This document shows positions 60,201-64,000 of a stretch of 64,000 bases of DNA, one piece after another. The notes below the pieces were generated by a model, which was not told the DNA's origin, searched no databases, and was given only the letters and a program-made list of their open reading frames with translations. The stretch spans positions 1,488,001 through 1,552,000 of the forward strand of contig NW_008805068.1 in assembly GCF_000004825.1 (NCBI RefSeq). Reading direction: 5' to 3'. The first letter of the stretch is position 1, and every line of letters starts with the position of its first letter. Both the position numbers and the translations under genes were made by a program. This DNA is from Heterostelium album PN500. Lineage: Eukaryota; Evosea; Eumycetozoa; Acytosteliales; Acytosteliaceae.

Positions 60201-60664
60201 TGCTTCGTAGCAGCGAGATCACGCGATCTCTTACAATCTACCACACCAATCACACCGAATATTCTCTTGTAAATCAATATGTCCTCCCATTCCGATGACT
60301 GTGCAGTATTTGGTGATACAAAGTTCAATAACATATGTCCATCTACCCAATTTATCTTTTCAAGTACACCTATTATTTAATTTTTTGATTGATTGATTGA
60401 TTGATTGATTGTTTATAATAATAATAATATTGTAAAATGATTGTTATTGAATGTAAGTTAGTTTGGTAATTATTATCATATTACTAATATAATCAGATAG
60501 TTACGTGATTCTTTTGCATCTCTAGTTATACCAGATAGTTCTATGATACCTAATGTCTTGATGAGACTGGAATACTCTCTAAAACTATCAGTTGATATAT
60601 CACCGATTGGTAATATTGCAACTTTGATTGCTCTATTTTCAATAAAAGTAGAGTTGATATCCAT
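56231..60664 (-). CDS. trappc9: TRAPP II subunit Trs120/TRAPPC9 homologue
   Basis: Eight exons (60664-60505, 60369-59826, 59735-59639, 59557-58497, 58421-56987, 56908-56837, 56772-56464, 56374-56231), 1273 residues, in the range of Trs120/TRAPPC9. The N-terminus (AIKVAILPIGDIS, then WVDGHMLLNFVS and RIFGVIGVVDCK) and the helical repeats that follow (ALSCYKKKQALNFEIELTMKMA, LLVAVYDL) match the family. The later half is beta-rich (VEGECNVLLTLSNPFAFDI, FIFENIGELPIDSI), like the Trs120 Ig-like domains. Asn and His runs interrupt it. TRAPP II activates Rab11/Ypt31-type GTPases at the late Golgi and, in Dictyostelium, TRAPP II with Rab11 serves contractile-vacuole discharge. The terminal exon was found by frame continuity after an AG acceptor. 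Confidence 0.85.
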
Positions 60665-60867
60665 GCATTAAGCAATAGTTATCAATATTCAAAGAAGTGC
60701 TATATTCAAAATATATTGATAAATTTATGATATTAATTAATTAATCAATATTAAAGAACTTCTAGTTTTTTTTAATAAAATCAAAATTTTTTTTTTCTAT
60801 TTTTTTAGAAAATTTATTTGCAGCCAATAGAGTATTGGTTATTTAATGATGGTAATTTTTAATATAA

Positions 60868-60965
60868 TTAATTAAAAGTAAGTTGGTGTAGCATCAGAGC
60901 ACCAATCTGACTGGCTTGCGGGAAACAATTTGGTAGGGTTCTTTCGATGATTGTTAGGACACTGG
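60868..60965 (-). pseudogene. Discoidin relic (C-terminal fragment)
   Basis: AATTAAAAGTAAGTTGGT at 60869-60886 repeats exactly the end of the discoidin coding region and its stop (54677-54695). Then 60906-60958 matches the stretch at about 54868-54915 of the intact gene (GGCTTG-GGGAA, CAATTTG-TAGG, TTC-TTTCGATGAT) with several differences. The bases between the two in the real gene are missing here. No frame is open. It is a broken, internally deleted copy in the same orientation, separated from the intact gene by TRAPPC9. Confidence 0.7.
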
Positions 60966-61476
60966 CAAAGTCATTTTTAAATGAACAAAGTTGTCTTAAA
61001 TAATAAGATATTAGATGAATCTTGTAAACATTTGTCCAAGAAAAAGTTACTATCTATCATTTTTGCAAAGACAGTTACCCCTATCATCCAATGTCATCTG
61101 CAGCTCATGTCATCTTGTTTGTTTAGATAATTCACACATATAAATAACAAATATTGCATAATTATTTACAATATAATTTACCCTATATCGTGTTTAACGA
61201 TTGGTTAAATTTGTTTTATTTTGGAAAAAATTTAGATACATAAAATAGACAATGAAAAAAATGATGAAAATATCGGATTCTTTTGTGTTTTGGTGGGAAA
61301 AAAATTTTAGGCAACAAATGTTGGAATGCTGGTATTCTTCTTTGGACTGTCTAGTCATTTTTATATATATCAACCTGGATTGTTGTTGTTGTTGTTGTTT
61401 GAATGGTTGGATGATTTTTCTTGTAATTTAATAATTCTTCTTATTCTTCTTCTTATAGATGTACCGAAACATATCT
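60966..61476. other. Intergenic between the discoidin relic and the cyclin gene
   Basis: 510 bases; the first 170 are less AT-rich (TTACCCCTATCATCCAATGTC) and could be further, unrecognisable relic DNA. A TTG repeat at about 61381-61400 precedes the cyclin stop on its 3' side. Confidence 0.4.
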
Positions 61477-62741
61477 TCAAGCAACGCAATCGGGTTGAGG
61501 CTGATATCGAAACGAAGAGAGAGGTTGATGGATAAAGGTAGTCTTTGATTGGGGGAGGTCATTGTTGTTCTTGTTCTTTGGATCTTTGCTATTTACATTT
61601 GTATCACTTTTTAAATTATTATTACTATTGTTGTGCTGGAGTTCCGATTTAGAAGTGCTACCGTTTATAAGTGAACTACTTGATTGTGAATGATTGGCGA
61701 ATGCGTTTGGGTTGTTGTTGTTGTTGTTGTTTGTGTGTTTGTTTTGACTGTTGTTGTTATTGTTGTTATTGTTGTTGTTGTTGGTGGTTGATGTGAGATC
61801 CTGTGAAGATACTGAATCTTTCAAAGCGAGATGAATCGAAAGTGTACCTTCCTGCGGTGTGGCAATCGATGGAATCGAAATTGGCAGACTGATTGGATTG
61901 TTGATGTGCAAGTGAGATTGAATCTTCTTGTTATAAACTTCAATGCTGTTGGCATATTGAACGTAGGATTCGAGATTGGCACCTACATCGAATGACAGCA
62001 ATTTAAGTAAATCAAGTTCCATCACATTGATTTCCTTAACTGAAACACCACCAACTTGAGAGTAAAAGTGATTATTATAAAAAATATCTAAAATAATAAT
62101 TTATAAAAATATATTAATAAAAAATATTTTTTGTTTTTTTTTTTTTTTTTTTTTCTAAATAAATTAACTTACCATCAAGATATTTTGCTGCTACTAAAAT
62201 ACTTGTGATTAAAATTCGATGTATATTATAACTATTTACAATAAAGTTTCTTTTGGTAATTAATCTATCTATATAAATAAGAATGGTGATAAAACATTCT
62301 TTTGAACATGGAGAGTATTTAAGGATTCTGGCAATATATAGATCAATGGTAATCATTGGTAATCTCATATTGTCTGGTAAAAATTGTGTATAATTATTTG
62401 ATAACTAATAAAGTAAATAAAATATAATTGATTGAAATTATTAGTAAATTGTTAATTATTTTTTTTTTCTCTTTACTTACTTGATCACCATAAGCCAATA
62501 ATTGATTGATACATAATACTAAAGACCTTAGAAGACAATCACTTGAAGTTTCAGGCTTTGAGCTTATGTCATCTAGCTGCATTCTACCCTCCTGAAGAAT
62601 AGATAGAATGGTTGTTTGTTGACTGGTTGGTGATGGTGGGTATTGAGTAGCCAATTGCTGGGGCTGTTGTTGATTTAAATGACTTCTATTCTCATTATGA
62701 TAGTTGACTGAATGAGAAAATGAAGATGAACTTGAATCCAT
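61477..62741 (-). CDS. Pho80/PCL-type cyclin
   Basis: Three exons (62741-62481, 62404-62173, 62087-61477), 367 residues. The cyclin box spans about residues 65-200: PETSSDCLLRSLVLCINQLL, then LPMITIDLYIARILKYSPCS, FITILIYIDRL, and LITSILVAAKYLDG, followed by a helix with GGVSVKEINVMELDLLKLL. This spacing (YI-RI-KY, TILIYIDRL, AAKYLDD/G) is that of Pho80-like cyclins, partners of Pho85/CDK5-type kinases. The N-terminus is Ser/Gln-rich; the C-terminal 150 residues hold long Asn runs. In fungi such cyclins link nutrient (phosphate) state and morphogenesis to transcription; the partner here is unknown. Confidence 0.88.
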
Positions 62742-64000
62742 TTTTCCAAAAAATTTTTAATATCTATGTATATTATTGGTAAAAAAAAACTAAAAAAAAA
62801 AAAGTTAGAATTTTATATTTAATTAATTAATAATAGATATATATAATTTGGACTTGATTAATTACTATTTTAAATTATGATTGTGAAATTTACAAAACTT
62901 CAGGTGAATTGGTTTGACAAATATTTGTTTGTTATAGTAATGCTTTGTACGTATTTAGTTTTATATTAAATAAAAGAAAAGACAATCCTATAATTAATTA
63001 ATAAAATATTTTATATTAGAAAATGGATATTTATGGAAAGTATTTTTTTGATCCAAAAAAAAGTGATGAAAGCAAAACAAAAAAAAACTGACACATCAAT
63101 TATAGATACAATACTAGCTATCTAATAAATAATTGTTGAAAGGATATGATAGTTAATGGATTTTATATGGCTATATTATTAAAAATAACTGATTGGAAGA
63201 GTGTGGTTGGTTTGTTTTTTTTTTTTTATTTCTGGTGATGGTATAATGAAAAAAAAAAAAAAAAGAAGAAATGAGGAAAGAGATTAAAGAATATGATTCA
63301 ACAAACTAATAAAAATAAAACAAAACAATAATATTAATCGTTGTTGGTTTTTGGATTATTTTTGGTAATATATATCAATTTGGATGATAGTTATGTTTTA
63401 ACCTAAGTATTGGGTAACTTTGACAACAACAACAACATACTTGGCATCACACAACAAAATTAATAATGGCTATTTATTTCAATATTGATTGATTGATTGA
63501 ATTGTAGTTGTTGTTTTATTTTTTAAAAATACAATACAAAATAATAGATGATATTATTATAATTAATACTCTACTCAAAATATTTATATTTTAATGATGA
63601 TGATTACTCTTATTCTTTTAAGAGTAATACTAAACATATAATTATGATGAATATGATAAAGTAGTTGTTTTGATTTTATTAATCACAAATTTTTAATATA
63701 TAATTTATGATGTTGATGGTTTTTTTTTATTAAAAAATAAAAATAAAATAATCAAAAAATTTAATATTACTGCTAGCTACATGAATATGCCTGAAGTGTA
63801 ATAACAACAAGATAATCACATATGGTAAGCGGTAGAGAGTTGAGTTGAATTGGAGTTGGTTGTTATATAAATATAAAACCAACAAAAATAATAATTATCA
63901 CAATTTTATTTGATGATGATACTGAAAAGAAGCATGGTGTGTAGAGGAGGAACATGTATACAAAGTGGTTGTGCATCGGTGTGAGTGTTGGTTGATTGTT
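62742..64000. other. Intergenic to end of window
   Basis: 1.26 kb upstream of the cyclin gene: A/T homopolymers, CAA repeats at about 63424-63435, (GATT)n near 63485-63500 and GATGAT runs. A GT-rich patch at about 63930-63995 may belong to the next gene's promoter. No open frame of coding-like composition. Confidence 0.55.

Noticed and set aside
1-64000. CRISPR arrays, bacterial operons, riboswitches or rRNA genes
   Set aside because: None seen; repeats present are eukaryotic microsatellites, and gene structure is intron-bearing throughout.

Overview
The window is nuclear DNA from a dictyostelid social amoeba. The evidence is extremely AT-rich intergenic DNA with long A and T homopolymers, short introns with GTAAGT or GTATGT donors, poly-Asn and poly-Gln runs inside proteins (AAT and CAA repeats), and a gene set typical of the group: discoidin, a ComC-type EGF/TIG receptor, a 69-residue G-gamma subunit, MrfA, Nap1 and a class-3 lipase. 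I cannot fix the species from sequence alone. Exon chains were built by hand by joining open segments at GT/AG sites; for every multi-exon gene listed the summed coding length is divisible by three.

Layout. 1-1241: the end of one small secreted cysteine-rich gene and a complete paralogue. 1440-6690: a mobile-element zone, with two divergent intron-containing tRNA-Trp(CCA) genes 1.5 kb apart, each followed on its outer side by remnants of a non-LTR retrotransposon of the tRNA-associated (TRE) kind, and decayed coding pieces between them. 7074-15703: an LKB1-type kinase (minus), a bacterial-type phosphoribosyltransferase (plus) and an 11-exon ComC-family surface protein (minus). 17230-24029: two low-complexity proteins of unknown function, a secreted class-3 lipase and a small secreted protein. 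24795-30718: G-protein gamma, a three-RRM CELF-like RNA-binding protein and the ribosome-assembly factor Rrs1. 31679-37873: Nap1 of the SCAR/WAVE complex, a small membrane protein resembling DUF6010, and a possible Erf4/GOLGA7-like protein.

37874-45045 is a 7.2 kb stretch with no conventional gene. It contains CA/GT-rich islands, short perfect hairpins and one candidate three-exon microprotein gene, and it lies directly upstream of mrfA (45046-49533), a membrane-tethered, self-cleaving transcription factor. 50022-62741: another secreted cysteine-rich paralogue, a CLC-family chloride protein with unusual substitutions in its ion pathway, a discoidin lectin gene, a long nested inverted repeat, the TRAPP II subunit Trs120/TRAPPC9, a discoidin relic on the other side of that gene, and a Pho80-like cyclin. 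The last 1.26 kb is intergenic.

No operon logic applies, but several products would meet in one cell: G-gamma and Nap1 act in chemotaxis from receptor to actin, LKB1 in energy and polarity signalling, and MrfA, discoidin and the ComC-type receptor in multicellular development and adhesion. The most interesting points are the mirrored tRNA/LINE arrangement, the mrfA-upstream desert with its candidate microprotein, the nested hairpin near discoidin, the atypical CLC protein, and the all-phase-1 exon structure of the ComC-family gene.
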